Shown here: piece by piece, positions 38,655 through 47,519 of the stretch
Layout of the letters: each line of letters starts with the position of its first letter
Numbering within the stretch: position 1 is the stretch's first letter
From: Symsagittifera roscoffensis
Taxonomy: Eukaryota > Xenacoelomorpha > Acoela > Convolutidae
Direction of reading: 5' to 3'
Length of the DNA: 54,460 nt
Assembly (NCBI RefSeq): GCF_963678635.1
Contig: NW_026971109.1
Location: 1-54,460 of the forward strand
The notes under the pieces: generated by a model
What the model was told of the DNA's origin: nothing
The model's input: the letters and a program-made list of their open reading frames with translations, nothing else
Database searches by the model: none
Program-made: the position numbers and the translations under genes

Positions 38655-41600
38655 ATGCAGTGCAGGGACTCGTTAAGATCGACTACTAAAATTCCCAGGC
38701 TAAGCAAGGGAAGCACGCGGAAATTTAGAACTAGGCGTAGCCAAACCTCGTTTAGCAGCGCTTCCGACGCGTTTGCTGAAGACGAATCGATTAAAGGACA
38801 ACCTGATCTTTCAGTGATCGAAATGAAACTAAGGAGCGAGAAAAACCTTGATGGCAATCAAGGGCGGAGCGCCGAGGCCGAGCCTGCGAGCGAAACGCTG
38901 GTGGATCCCTTTAACGAAGGGGAGCGAACGCTCATTCGACCCGACTTTGAGCCAGACGAGGTCCTCGAACGAGAGGAAGTCGAGAGGACAGAGGAGACCT
39001 CGGAGCGTTCCGAGGTCGAGCCGCGAGAAGAAGTCTTATTCAAGGGAATGTCCAAATCGGAGACCAAGAGTCACAGGTGGAGGGGAGAATACTCACATTC
39101 GGCTAGTACCCACTCATCTCTGGCCAAGCAGAGCAACAACGCGATGATGTCGAGTACAAGCCCGAGTGAAGAACAACCGGGTTCGAAGGCCAAGAAGAGT
39201 TGGAGGTCTTTGTACGACGAGCGCATGGCGTCACTACCAACTGTTGGTTTAACTTCCAGTTATGACTACCCGGAGACATCCCATCCGGATGTGAACTTCA
39301 CACCGTGCACAAGGAACGAGAAGAGCAGGAAGGCGTCATCAGTCTCGCCGACCAGACCCATGTCAGATGGGATAACGATGGGAGCATCATCAACGTTTGA
39401 CAGACTAATGACGTCAATGCACCAGCAAAAGGACGGTGCGTCATCGAGTACTAGGCTACCGCCGCAGCTGACCTCATCTTCTCTGGGGCTAACCCCGCCA
39501 CTGGGGGCAGCTGGTGACATAAGTGATATGTTCGTTGGTGTGATGAATGGCCTGGATGAATTGAGGCGGGACATGCCTAAGAAGATAGATCAAGTTGACG
39601 AGAGAGCTCACCATGGTCGAGAGAGTTTGAAAGATGAGCTAACGCACGTGAAGTCGCAGGCGAGGTTTGATCAGGCTCAATTGATTCGTAACACCGATCA
39701 ATGCCTGGCTGAGAGCCTGGCACAGGCAAATAAAGAGTCAGAGGAAAGAGAGGCAAGGATGTCAAGAGAGATCGAGCGATTACTGAATGATCATGATAAC
39801 ACCTACGCCCAAACGATGACTAGCCTGGAAAAGAGGTTGGACGCCAAATCTGACTTGATGATGCGGAAGCTTGACGCGATCCTGAATGGGAGTAGTTGGC
39901 AGGAGCATTCCAACTCAAGGGAGCGCTCACGCCATGCGAATGTTGCAGATGGTACGGGCAACAGTGCCAGAGCCCAGCAAAGCTCGCGAACGAACTACGA
40001 GCATAGAAACAAGGAGTGGCCAAGGGCAGCCCCGCAGAGGCCTGGCTGGACGAATCCAGTACCGCCGGAGGCAGAGGCCACCCCGGAGACAAGACTGCCA
40101 ACCGTGCCACAAGTCAGTTCAGTACCAGATCTGACTACAGTCTCACAAGACACAACGATGTATGCCTCGATGTTTGAGCCCCTGAACAGATCTCTTGAAA
40201 CATTCATCACCAAGCTCTCGAAGTCAACCGAGAGAGGAGAGAGGTCAAGAAGAACACTGAAGAAGCCGAAGTCATATAAAGACGAGTCAGATGGCTGCAT
40301 TGATACTTGGATAGAGGTGATGAAGTTACACTTTGAGGAAGAGAATCTCTCCAAGAAACAAGAGTGCAGCGCGCTGACGAGCAACCTGGAGGGTACTGCA
40401 TTAAATTGTGTAATGGCGAAAAGAGCCAATGAGAGAGACAGCGCTCGCAAGATATTCGACATCCTGCTGAATCGTTTCGGCTCTGGAGTACAAGGGCACC
40501 AGGCCATGGTGAAGTTCGAGAAGAGGCGACAGAGAGATGAAGAATCAATAGATAAATTCTTGGACGACCTTGAACTGCTCAGGAGGAGGAGCAACCCGGA
40601 TGAGAGAATATCCGAACGAAACTTGGCGATCGCTTCGAAGTTCATGGATGGAGTAAGGAGTGAGGAGTTGAAGACGATGTTGGCCACTCACTTCACCCTG
40701 TCGCTTGACCAGGTACCCACGCCCGACGACTTGCGTATGAAGTCACGCGAGTATTTACTGATAAAACCGAGGGCGCAAAACCGTTACAGCAATTATGGCA
40801 ACTATAGCGGGACAAACACTGGTGCGAATTCCAGTTGGTACAAACCTCGCGATGACATGGACAAGAGGAGGTCGTGTGCGAATTGTGGTTCGATGGACCA
40901 TCACGTTTCTGCGTGTTCTGCATACAAACAGAACATGAAGGCCATAGGCTACTTTCTCGAGGACGCTGACGCGACCGACGAGGATCATGAAGAGTACGTG
41001 AGAGGGCTCATCATGAAATATGGTCCGAGGTGTTTCTTCTGTAATTTGGAGGGACACTTCAAGTCGGGTTGTACTCAGTTTTGGGACGCAGTAGCGGACG
41101 CAAAACATCCCCGCCACGAAGAGGCGCTTTCGGGTGTCAAGGCCAGTCGAGCACGTCTGATGAACGAGGCTGAATCTCGGAAAAAGGAGACGACACCAAG
41201 CACTTTCACGACCAAAAAGGTTAAGACATGGCCTGATGAGGTGGTAGCCTCGAACCTCGAAACAGAGTCGTCTAGCCCACTCAAGGTGGATTACGGCCTG
41301 GCGGCAAGGACAGCTCTGCAGAATGTCAAACAGGACCTAGCCACGAAAGAAGAGGAGCAATGGGTAAGGTCGGAGCTGGAGAGCACAGATCTTCGGGAAA
41401 GTCTTAATGTCCTGAGTAAGACGACAAGAGCAGAAGACGAAAAAGAGCCCAAGAAACAGGGACTAAAACTGAACGTTATATCTGGCAAGACTTTCGGCAT
41501 GACGAAGGCGGGGACCAAAATAATGTCTATCATCTCAGTCGCAGGGCACCAGGTGGTCAAGAACCTGAGCGAGCCATCCGAGATTACACTAGTCCACCTG

Positions 41601-43769
41601 GACATCTATGCCGACTACCTGAAGGAGAAGGATCCCAAACTGGACTCCAGGGCAGTGCGAGCGCTGCTCACAACGGGAGGTCCGAGGCTGATGAAAGTAG
41701 ATGGACATTATATCGATGTCCATGGCCCTTACCCGATTCTGATGAATGTGGATGGCATCAATATCTACACGAAAGCTCACATAACTGATGCGAACGATCA
41801 GGTTGGCCGGATATACATTGGTCAAGAGGAGCTGAAGGTCAGACGAATCGGACACAACGCGATGCTCGAACAAGATGCTGTGCATATTGGTTGCGAGGCC
41901 GATCTGGCCGCACACGTTCTGGACGTGCAAGGCAGACAACTTTCAGTAAAGGGACTGCTAGACACGGGAGCAGTGGTTAGTGTCATGCCAGTCAAAACTT
42001 GGACCGACATGGGTTTTGATAGGTCGGATCTCATACCAACAAACATCAGGTTGGCAGCTGCCAATCAGGGAGCGATCTATGTCGCCGGACGAACTCCGAT
42101 CATCTCACTGCAGCTCGGAGGGAGACATCTTTGGATGAGCTTCCTAGTAGTAGAGAATTTGGATGAATCCGACCAGTTCATCCTAGGAAGGGATTTCGTT
42201 CGCAACTTTGACGTCACGATAGATCTCAATGACGGATTGATTAGGATCAAGGATCCTGAAAGAAAGTATGAGAAAAGACCCCTTAATAAGATCTTAATTA
42301 ATCAGGCCAAGGTGCCGATTTTTCTGGATCGAAAAGTTAGATTAAAACCGAACCAAGCCGTAATAGCAACGTTTAGGATGAGGAACTTGAATGAACTCAG
42401 CAATGACAGACAGGTGTGTCTGGTACCAAATCCAAACAGTAAAAGCTCGGCTATTTTAGGAAGAAGCTTCTCACTCACTCAGAGCGGACTGTGTGTGAGT
42501 GTGTTATTGAACACAGAAGCAACAAGAGTGACAATACAGAGGGGAAAGAAACTTGGCTACGCTTTGCCTCTGAACACAGACTTTCTGAGTGTGGAGAACT
42601 TGAAGAAGTTTGATGTAACTAAGTGTCCATTACATGCGAACCAAGAATGTATAATGAAAAGAGTAATTGAATTGAAATCTTCTGGGAAATTGTTTTCAAT
42701 GAAGTCGGAAACAGATGATGGGCTGTCTAGTTGTTCCAACTTTCCTGAGAGGCCGACGGAAGCAGAGTTAGCAGCGAATAGGCCTGTCCTACCTGAGATA
42801 GAACATCTGAAGGGTAAAATATCTGACAAGGAACTAGATTCGCTCAGGGCGGTGCTAAATCGGAACGCAGACGTTTTTTCGAAACATAAGGCCGACATAG
42901 GTTGTTGCAATTTTGTAGATCACGAGATTGAGATAGAAGAGGGCTCGGTACCTCATAGGGAAGGGGCGAGAAGAATGACCCCAAAAAAGTCAGAAGCGTG
43001 TAGGAAGGAAATCGAGATGTTAATGGAGTACGACATGATCGAGCCGTCGAAGTCCCCATGGGCTTGTGGCGTGGTCATGGCGAAAATGAAAGGGGGACAA
43101 CTCAGATTTTGTTGTGATTTCCGTTATCTGAACGCAGTGACTATAAAGGACGCATACCCGATTCCCCGCATCGATGAGAGCCTATCCAAGCTGGGAGACG
43201 CTAAGTTCTTCACGACGTTGGATTTGGGCTCCGCATTCTGGCAAGTGCCACTCAGAAAGCAAGATCGAGAGAAAACAGGTTTCGCGTGTGAGCTGGGACT
43301 GTTCCAGTGGAAGAGGATGCCATTCGGATTGTGCAACGCGACGGCCACATTCCAGCGACTGATGGCCCAGGCACTCACGAGCGTCACTAAGAAATATGGG
43401 AATCTCATCATGTGTTATGTCGATGATGTAGTGATTGCAACACCAACCTTGGAAGACCACATAGAGAGGTTGGAGGAGGTGTTTTCTTGCATGAAACAGG
43501 CGGGTCTGAAATGCAAACCCTCTAAGTGTGAAATCCTCAGGGATTCCATAAAGTATCTGGGCCGCCTGGTTGACAAACATGGAGTGAGACCAGATCCCGA
43601 AGCGGTTGAAGCGGTGCTGACCTGGAAGGCACCTAAAACAGATACACAGCTGATGAGTTTTCTGGGATTCGCCAATTATTATCGCGAGTTCATCAAGGGG
43701 TATGCTGACAAAATATACCCCCATGCAGAGGTTGATGAGAAACAAGGGCAAAAAGTTCACCTGGACTGA
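38655..43769 (+). CDS. Gag-protease-reverse transcriptase polyprotein
   Basis: A single open frame of 1704 codons, showing that this family fuses gag and pol without a frameshift or stop. Order: Ser/Glu-rich N-terminus, coiled coil (about 285-410), capsid (about 540-700), two CCHC knuckles (about 741-754, and CFFCNLEGHFKSGC near 797), charged linker, retropepsin with DTGA (Asp at residue 1103) and FILGRDF, then reverse transcriptase with TTLDLGSAFWQVP and YVDD. The frame is lost at about 43721, where ATACCCCCATG has one C more than element 1, just after the FIKGYADKIYP motif that ends the reverse transcriptase. Conserved motifs appear intact. Confidence 0.9.
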   Translation: MQCRDSLRSTTKIPRLSKGSTRKFRTRRSQTSFSSASDAFAEDESIKGQPDLSVIEMKLRSEKNLDGNQGRSAEAEPASETLVDPFNEGERTLIRPDFEPDEVLEREEVERTEETSERSEVEPREEVLFKGMSKSETKSHRWRGEYSHSASTHSSLAKQSNNAMMSSTSPSEEQPGSKAKKSWRSLYDERMASLPTVGLTSSYDYPETSHPDVNFTPCTRNEKSRKASSVSPTRPMSDGITMGASSTFDRLMTSMHQQKDGASSSTRLPPQLTSSSLGLTPPLGAAGDISDMFVGVMNGLDELRRDMPKKIDQVDERAHHGRESLKDELTHVKSQARFDQAQLIRNTDQCLAESLAQANKESEEREARMSREIERLLNDHDNTYAQTMTSLEKRLDAKSDLMMRKLDAILNGSSWQEHSNSRERSRHANVADGTGNSARAQQSSRTNYEHRNKEWPRAAPQRPGWTNPVPPEAEATPETRLPTVPQVSSVPDLTTVSQDTTMYASMFEPLNRSLETFITKLSKSTERGERSRRTLKKPKSYKDESDGCIDTWIEVMKLHFEEENLSKKQECSALTSNLEGTALNCVMAKRANERDSARKIFDILLNRFGSGVQGHQAMVKFEKRRQRDEESIDKFLDDLELLRRRSNPDERISERNLAIASKFMDGVRSEELKTMLATHFTLSLDQVPTPDDLRMKSREYLLIKPRAQNRYSNYGNYSGTNTGANSSWYKPRDDMDKRRSCANCGSMDHHVSACSAYKQNMKAIGYFLEDADATDEDHEEYVRGLIMKYGPRCFFCNLEGHFKSGCTQFWDAVADAKHPRHEEALSGVKASRARLMNEAESRKKETTPSTFTTKKVKTWPDEVVASNLETESSSPLKVDYGLAARTALQNVKQDLATKEEEQWVRSELESTDLRESLNVLSKTTRAEDEKEPKKQGLKLNVISGKTFGMTKAGTKIMSIISVAGHQVVKNLSEPSEITLVHLDIYADYLKEKDPKLDSRAVRALLTTGGPRLMKVDGHYIDVHGPYPILMNVDGINIYTKAHITDANDQVGRIYIGQEELKVRRIGHNAMLEQDAVHIGCEADLAAHVLDVQGRQLSVKGLLDTGAVVSVMPVKTWTDMGFDRSDLIPTNIRLAAANQGAIYVAGRTPIISLQLGGRHLWMSFLVVENLDESDQFILGRDFVRNFDVTIDLNDGLIRIKDPERKYEKRPLNKILINQAKVPIFLDRKVRLKPNQAVIATFRMRNLNELSNDRQVCLVPNPNSKSSAILGRSFSLTQSGLCVSVLLNTEATRVTIQRGKKLGYALPLNTDFLSVENLKKFDVTKCPLHANQECIMKRVIELKSSGKLFSMKSETDDGLSSCSNFPERPTEAELAANRPVLPEIEHLKGKISDKELDSLRAVLNRNADVFSKHKADIGCCNFVDHEIEIEEGSVPHREGARRMTPKKSEACRKEIEMLMEYDMIEPSKSPWACGVVMAKMKGGQLRFCCDFRYLNAVTIKDAYPIPRIDESLSKLGDAKFFTTLDLGSAFWQVPLRKQDREKTGFACELGLFQWKRMPFGLCNATATFQRLMAQALTSVTKKYGNLIMCYVDDVVIATPTLEDHIERLEEVFSCMKQAGLKCKPSKCEILRDSIKYLGRLVDKHGVRPDPEAVEAVLTWKAPKTDTQLMSFLGFANYYREFIKGYADKIYPHAEVDEKQGQKVHLD

Positions 43770-45705
43770 TGAGGCACAAGTCTCATTTGAAAACATCAAA
43801 CATGAACTTTGCGAGGCACCGGTCCTCGGCATGCCAACGGAGAAGGTAATGTTCGTGCTGGACACGGATGCATCAGTGGTTGCGATATCAGACATACTTC
43901 ACCAAGAGCAGGAGTGGAACGGGAGAACGGTTCTTCGTCCGATAGCTTATGGAAGTAAAGTCCTGAGTGACACTGAGATGAAGTACGGCGCACCAAAAGC
44001 GGAGATGTTTGCTGTGATCACGTTCGTGGAAAAATACAGGGCCTACCTGGGGAGTGCTCCATTCAAGTTACGTGTGGACAATCGTGCCCTTGCCTGGCTG
44101 AAAACCTATTCGATGGATCAAAGCTACATTGGTCGTTGGATCGTGCGCTTGGACGGATACCACATGATCATAGAGCACCGTACCCGTGACAAGCACCAGA
44201 ACGCAGACAGCCTCAGTAAAAAGACAGAATTTTATGAGCGCCTTGAAGAGAAGCAGGCTAACCAATCAGAGATCAAAGACGGGTTTTCCTTTCTGGACAA
44301 AGAAACCTATGATAAGCTGCCGCTTACTAGGTGGTTAGACAAATCAGGACATCCTATACCTGGACACCCTGACCTTCCAGTGGAGACGGCCGCGGAGACA
44401 AAGCTTTTAGCCAGAGCCGAGCCCGTTCCGTTGGATCTGCTAGTCCGATCCAACTTGGTACAGCAAGAACTGACCAGGCTGGGTATAAACAGCATTGCTT
44501 TATTGAACAAGACAGTGAACGTGGCGCCGGGTGTCATGGGAAAACTCCGTGACTTGTTGGACAGGGAAGTGGATAGGCATGATCGTGAATGGATGGAGAC
44601 CATGCAGAGGTTGACTGTCACCGAGAGAATAGAGAAGAGGCCAGTGTCCATTCGCAGCCGAGGCGTTGAACGGGATTGCAGGTCGATCGTCAACCAGCTG
44701 GTGACCTCGATGCCGAAAGAAGTATTGTTGAGAACTTCGTTCACTGAATATGGAACATTAAATCAGAACCAAGCTACTGAGGAAGTCAGGATCAGGTCGA
44801 AAGCTAGCTTCACGAGGAGAGTGCACTTCACGGATGCAAAAGAGGAATACGAGCCAAGCCCAGATTGTTCGTCCGTGGACGAGACAATGTCCGGGGAGTC
44901 TGACACCTTCGAGCCAGTCAAGGACGACTTGTCTGAGGAGTCAGACACCTGTGAGCCCGTGCAGGACAACTTGTCCGGGGAGAGGTTGACTAGACCACCT
45001 AGGGGCAGAATTCTGTCCGGGGAGTCGGGTTCAAAGCGACCAATGGACAGAGTTTGGTCCGGGGAGTCGAGAAACATCTCAGACAACTTGGGATATGATG
45101 TTGGAGAATCAGTTGACTCAAGTGTTGACTCGGGACCCCAGTCCTGGGACAACACGTCTGAAACAACTTCCAATTCCGATGTGTCAGAGATCGCAATCCA
45201 CTCCTTGTTGGTAGACTGGAAGCAGCGTGGGCTGGACCGAGAAACACATCAGGATCCAGACAGGGACAGATACACCTCAGATGAAGAGGGCACTGTGGTA
45301 GATAATGCCGCAGACGAGCTCGAGCTGATAGCAGTTTCAAAACGCCCAACCAGATTGCTGCCACATGGTACGGTCGTTCGTACCAATCTGGAACCATCTG
45401 TGCAAGAAGCGACGCCTTTGAAAAAGATATGGTGTGTCAAGCTGATGGACGATGCTCATGCTCCGGAGATAATGAGTGGGCAAATGAACGTGGTGAAGAC
45501 GTATTTGAAAGCCAGGTACAGGCTGTCGGATCTCCTGAGGGCTCAACGAATTGATAGAATGACGAGCAGTCTGAAAAGATGGATCGAGAATGGAGCACCT
45601 GACAAGGGAGACTTGGAAGAAGACAGCTACAAAATCCTGAAGCAGTTTAACCTGAAGAGAAAAGACTTGTTGTACCTGAATAAGGACGGAATCGTAGCCT
45701 GTTAG
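43702..45705 (+). CDS. RNase H, spacer and start of integrase, fragment of pol
   Basis: Continues pol after the extra C; homology begins near 43724 (MQRLMRNKGKKF). It contains the complete RNase H (LDTDAS, KAEMF, RVDNRAL, QNADSLSK) and the Ser/acidic SGES spacer. It also has the junction to integrase that element 1 lacks, where the frame passes unbroken through SGQMNVVKTYLKARYRL. It ends in TAG at 45703 where element 1 has AAG. Confidence 0.85.
   Translation: MLTKYTPMQRLMRNKGKKFTWTDEAQVSFENIKHELCEAPVLGMPTEKVMFVLDTDASVVAISDILHQEQEWNGRTVLRPIAYGSKVLSDTEMKYGAPKAEMFAVITFVEKYRAYLGSAPFKLRVDNRALAWLKTYSMDQSYIGRWIVRLDGYHMIIEHRTRDKHQNADSLSKKTEFYERLEEKQANQSEIKDGFSFLDKETYDKLPLTRWLDKSGHPIPGHPDLPVETAAETKLLARAEPVPLDLLVRSNLVQQELTRLGINSIALLNKTVNVAPGVMGKLRDLLDREVDRHDREWMETMQRLTVTERIEKRPVSIRSRGVERDCRSIVNQLVTSMPKEVLLRTSFTEYGTLNQNQATEEVRIRSKASFTRRVHFTDAKEEYEPSPDCSSVDETMSGESDTFEPVKDDLSEESDTCEPVQDNLSGERLTRPPRGRILSGESGSKRPMDRVWSGESRNISDNLGYDVGESVDSSVDSGPQSWDNTSETTSNSDVSEIAIHSLLVDWKQRGLDRETHQDPDRDRYTSDEEGTVVDNAADELELIAVSKRPTRLLPHGTVVRTNLEPSVQEATPLKKIWCVKLMDDAHAPEIMSGQMNVVKTYLKARYRLSDLLRAQRIDRMTSSLKRWIENGAPDKGDLEEDSYKILKQFNLKRKDLLYLNKDGIVAC
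44969..44982 (+). promoter_or_regulatory. Internal copy of the polypurine tract, element 2
   Basis: ACTTGTCCGGGGAG, identical to 53607-53620 before the 3' LTR of this element. Confidence 0.4.
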
Positions 45706-46185
45706 CGCAAGGAGGAGGACAAGGTCCTTTATAAATACAATTCAATAGTGTTACCACAGTTGTACCAGACCGAATTGCTCTTTCGCTCACATGATCAGAT
45801 GGGACATCAAGGCGTGGACAAGGTGTATAACAGGATACAAAAACGATTCGAATGGCCGGGATTGAAGAAGGCTTGTGAGAAATGGATAGCCGCATGCCTG
45901 TCTTGTCAACAGGCAAAGGATCCCAGGAAACTAAGGTTCCCCCTACAGTCAATAGAATCGTCAGGTTTCAACGAAGTGGTGCAAATTGATCATCAGAAAA
46001 TCTGCATGACAGCAACGGGCTATAATCAGGTGCTGGTAATGATCGACCATTTTACAAAGTATGCGGAGGCAGCACCCTGCATGACAGCATCGGCAGAAGA
46101 AACATGCGATCATTTGATAAACGTGTGGATAGCAAGGCATGGCTGCCCCATCACGTTCCAATCGGACAATGGCAAGCATTCGTAG
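45706..46185 (+). pseudogene. Integrase zinc region and first half of the core
   Basis: Same frame after the TAG at 45703. It shows SHDQMGHQG and CLSCQQAK (HHCC), QIDHQK and QSDNGK. One A is missing near 46173 (GGCAAGCATTC against GGCAAAGCATTC), so the frame ends within a few codons. Confidence 0.85.
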
Positions 46186-47519
46186 GTGATCTCACCAAAG
46201 AGTTAATGAAAAGGTCGCAGGTAGCGCAGGCCCACTCGACCACTTATCACCCGCAAACGAATGGCCTAGTCGAGAGGCAGAATCGCACACTGGTATCCAT
46301 GTTGAGAGTCTACTGCTCACGCTATATGGATGACTGGGACAAGCACTTGCCGCAAGTGATGGGTGCTTACAACAGCACGGAGCATTCCACCACGGGAATA
46401 AGTCCGCATATGATGCTGACGGGTCACGAAATGTACAGACATCACAAGATGTACAGACAATTCGCTAAACCACCCGGTCAGACGCCGGGCGAGTATTCGG
46501 GGGATTACCCCCGATTTACAACAGTGGTTGGAGACGATAAGAGATATGGGAACCTGAAGGCCCCAATAGGCGATGGCCTTTTTGCAGCTTATGATCCCTT
46601 GGACATGAAGGCTGCCAAATATCTGGTTGTGGCCGGCTCCGATTATCTCTACACGCCCCGTTCTCTATTCTGGCCCGATGTGATTTTCTTAACGGCGCCT
46701 AAACTGGACTGGGGACAGGCGATAGGCATGATGATAAGTGTACGGAGAGTGGTCAGCATGGAGCCGCAGGTGATAGTGGTTGCAGGCTCGAATGATCATC
46801 TACAAAGCAGAGGCTTATTGTCACGTCTGACGGATGGATCGATCCCGAGTAACGAAGTTATAGGGGAAGCGATAATGACACTGCTCTCGGCGATGGCCGA
46901 GGTAGAGGCAGCAGCAAGACAACGTTTCACCATGAATGTGGTGAAGGTGATCTTCGTATTGTCACCAGGCTACGCTGCGTTGCCTGAACCGCTTCAATTT
47001 GTGTACACAATGGTCACGACGATAGCAGAGGGGATATTTAACGTGATAATTCCTGCCCCAAACAGAGTGGTGGACCCGGACAATTACTATCCGTCCCGAT
47101 CTGAGCTTCCCGCTGTTTGGGCTGACATCTCGAATGCCATACAGGGACTCAGAGATTGTAGCACAACTCGGTTGGTGCTAGATGAAGTTCTGGGGTTGGA
47201 GCTGTCCAACTTCGCAAGATTATTGAAGCTAAGACCAGGGGTAGGTGACGATCATCTATTAGTACAACAGGTGGCTGATGATCTCTGGTTCAGACAGATG
47301 GATCATGCAGAGAATGAGCAGGGAAGGATGATCAGAAAGAACATGACGTCAGCAGAGGAGGACCTCATGGCAATGGCTTTGCGTACGAAGCCACACAACA
47401 ATATATGGTTGTACCTGTCACCGAGGCTGTGCACCTTGGGTGAGGACGCGTTTGAGCATGCGCCGGCAATAATTAAAGAGCTACATGCGTATCTGAAGAA
47501 TCTACTTAATGCCCGGTAG
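46104..47519 (+). CDS. End of integrase core fused in frame to the ORF2 middle (SGNH-like)
   Basis: Integrase resumes at about 46174 (AFVGDLTKELM) through VERQNR to MMLTGHE at 46431. There a deletion joins it in frame to ORF2 sequence not present in element 1. That part shows the order AGSDYLY, DVIFLTAPK, VIVVAGSNDHLQSRGLL, VIFVLSP and VDPDNYYPS. The alternating hydrophobic strands and the GSND block recall SGNH/GDSL hydrolases, but a clear DxxH and a certain nucleophile are missing, so at most a degenerate or distant relative. The sequence ATGTACAGACA is directly repeated at the join (46432 and 46450). TAG at 47517 interrupts the frame. Confidence 0.6.
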   Translation: MRSFDKRVDSKAWLPHHVPIGQWQAFVGDLTKELMKRSQVAQAHSTTYHPQTNGLVERQNRTLVSMLRVYCSRYMDDWDKHLPQVMGAYNSTEHSTTGISPHMMLTGHEMYRHHKMYRQFAKPPGQTPGEYSGDYPRFTTVVGDDKRYGNLKAPIGDGLFAAYDPLDMKAAKYLVVAGSDYLYTPRSLFWPDVIFLTAPKLDWGQAIGMMISVRRVVSMEPQVIVVAGSNDHLQSRGLLSRLTDGSIPSNEVIGEAIMTLLSAMAEVEAAARQRFTMNVVKVIFVLSPGYAALPEPLQFVYTMVTTIAEGIFNVIIPAPNRVVDPDNYYPSRSELPAVWADISNAIQGLRDCSTTRLVLDEVLGLELSNFARLLKLRPGVGDDHLLVQQVADDLWFRQMDHAENEQGRMIRKNMTSAEEDLMAMALRTKPHNNIWLYLSPRLCTLGEDAFEHAPAIIKELHAYLKNLLNAR

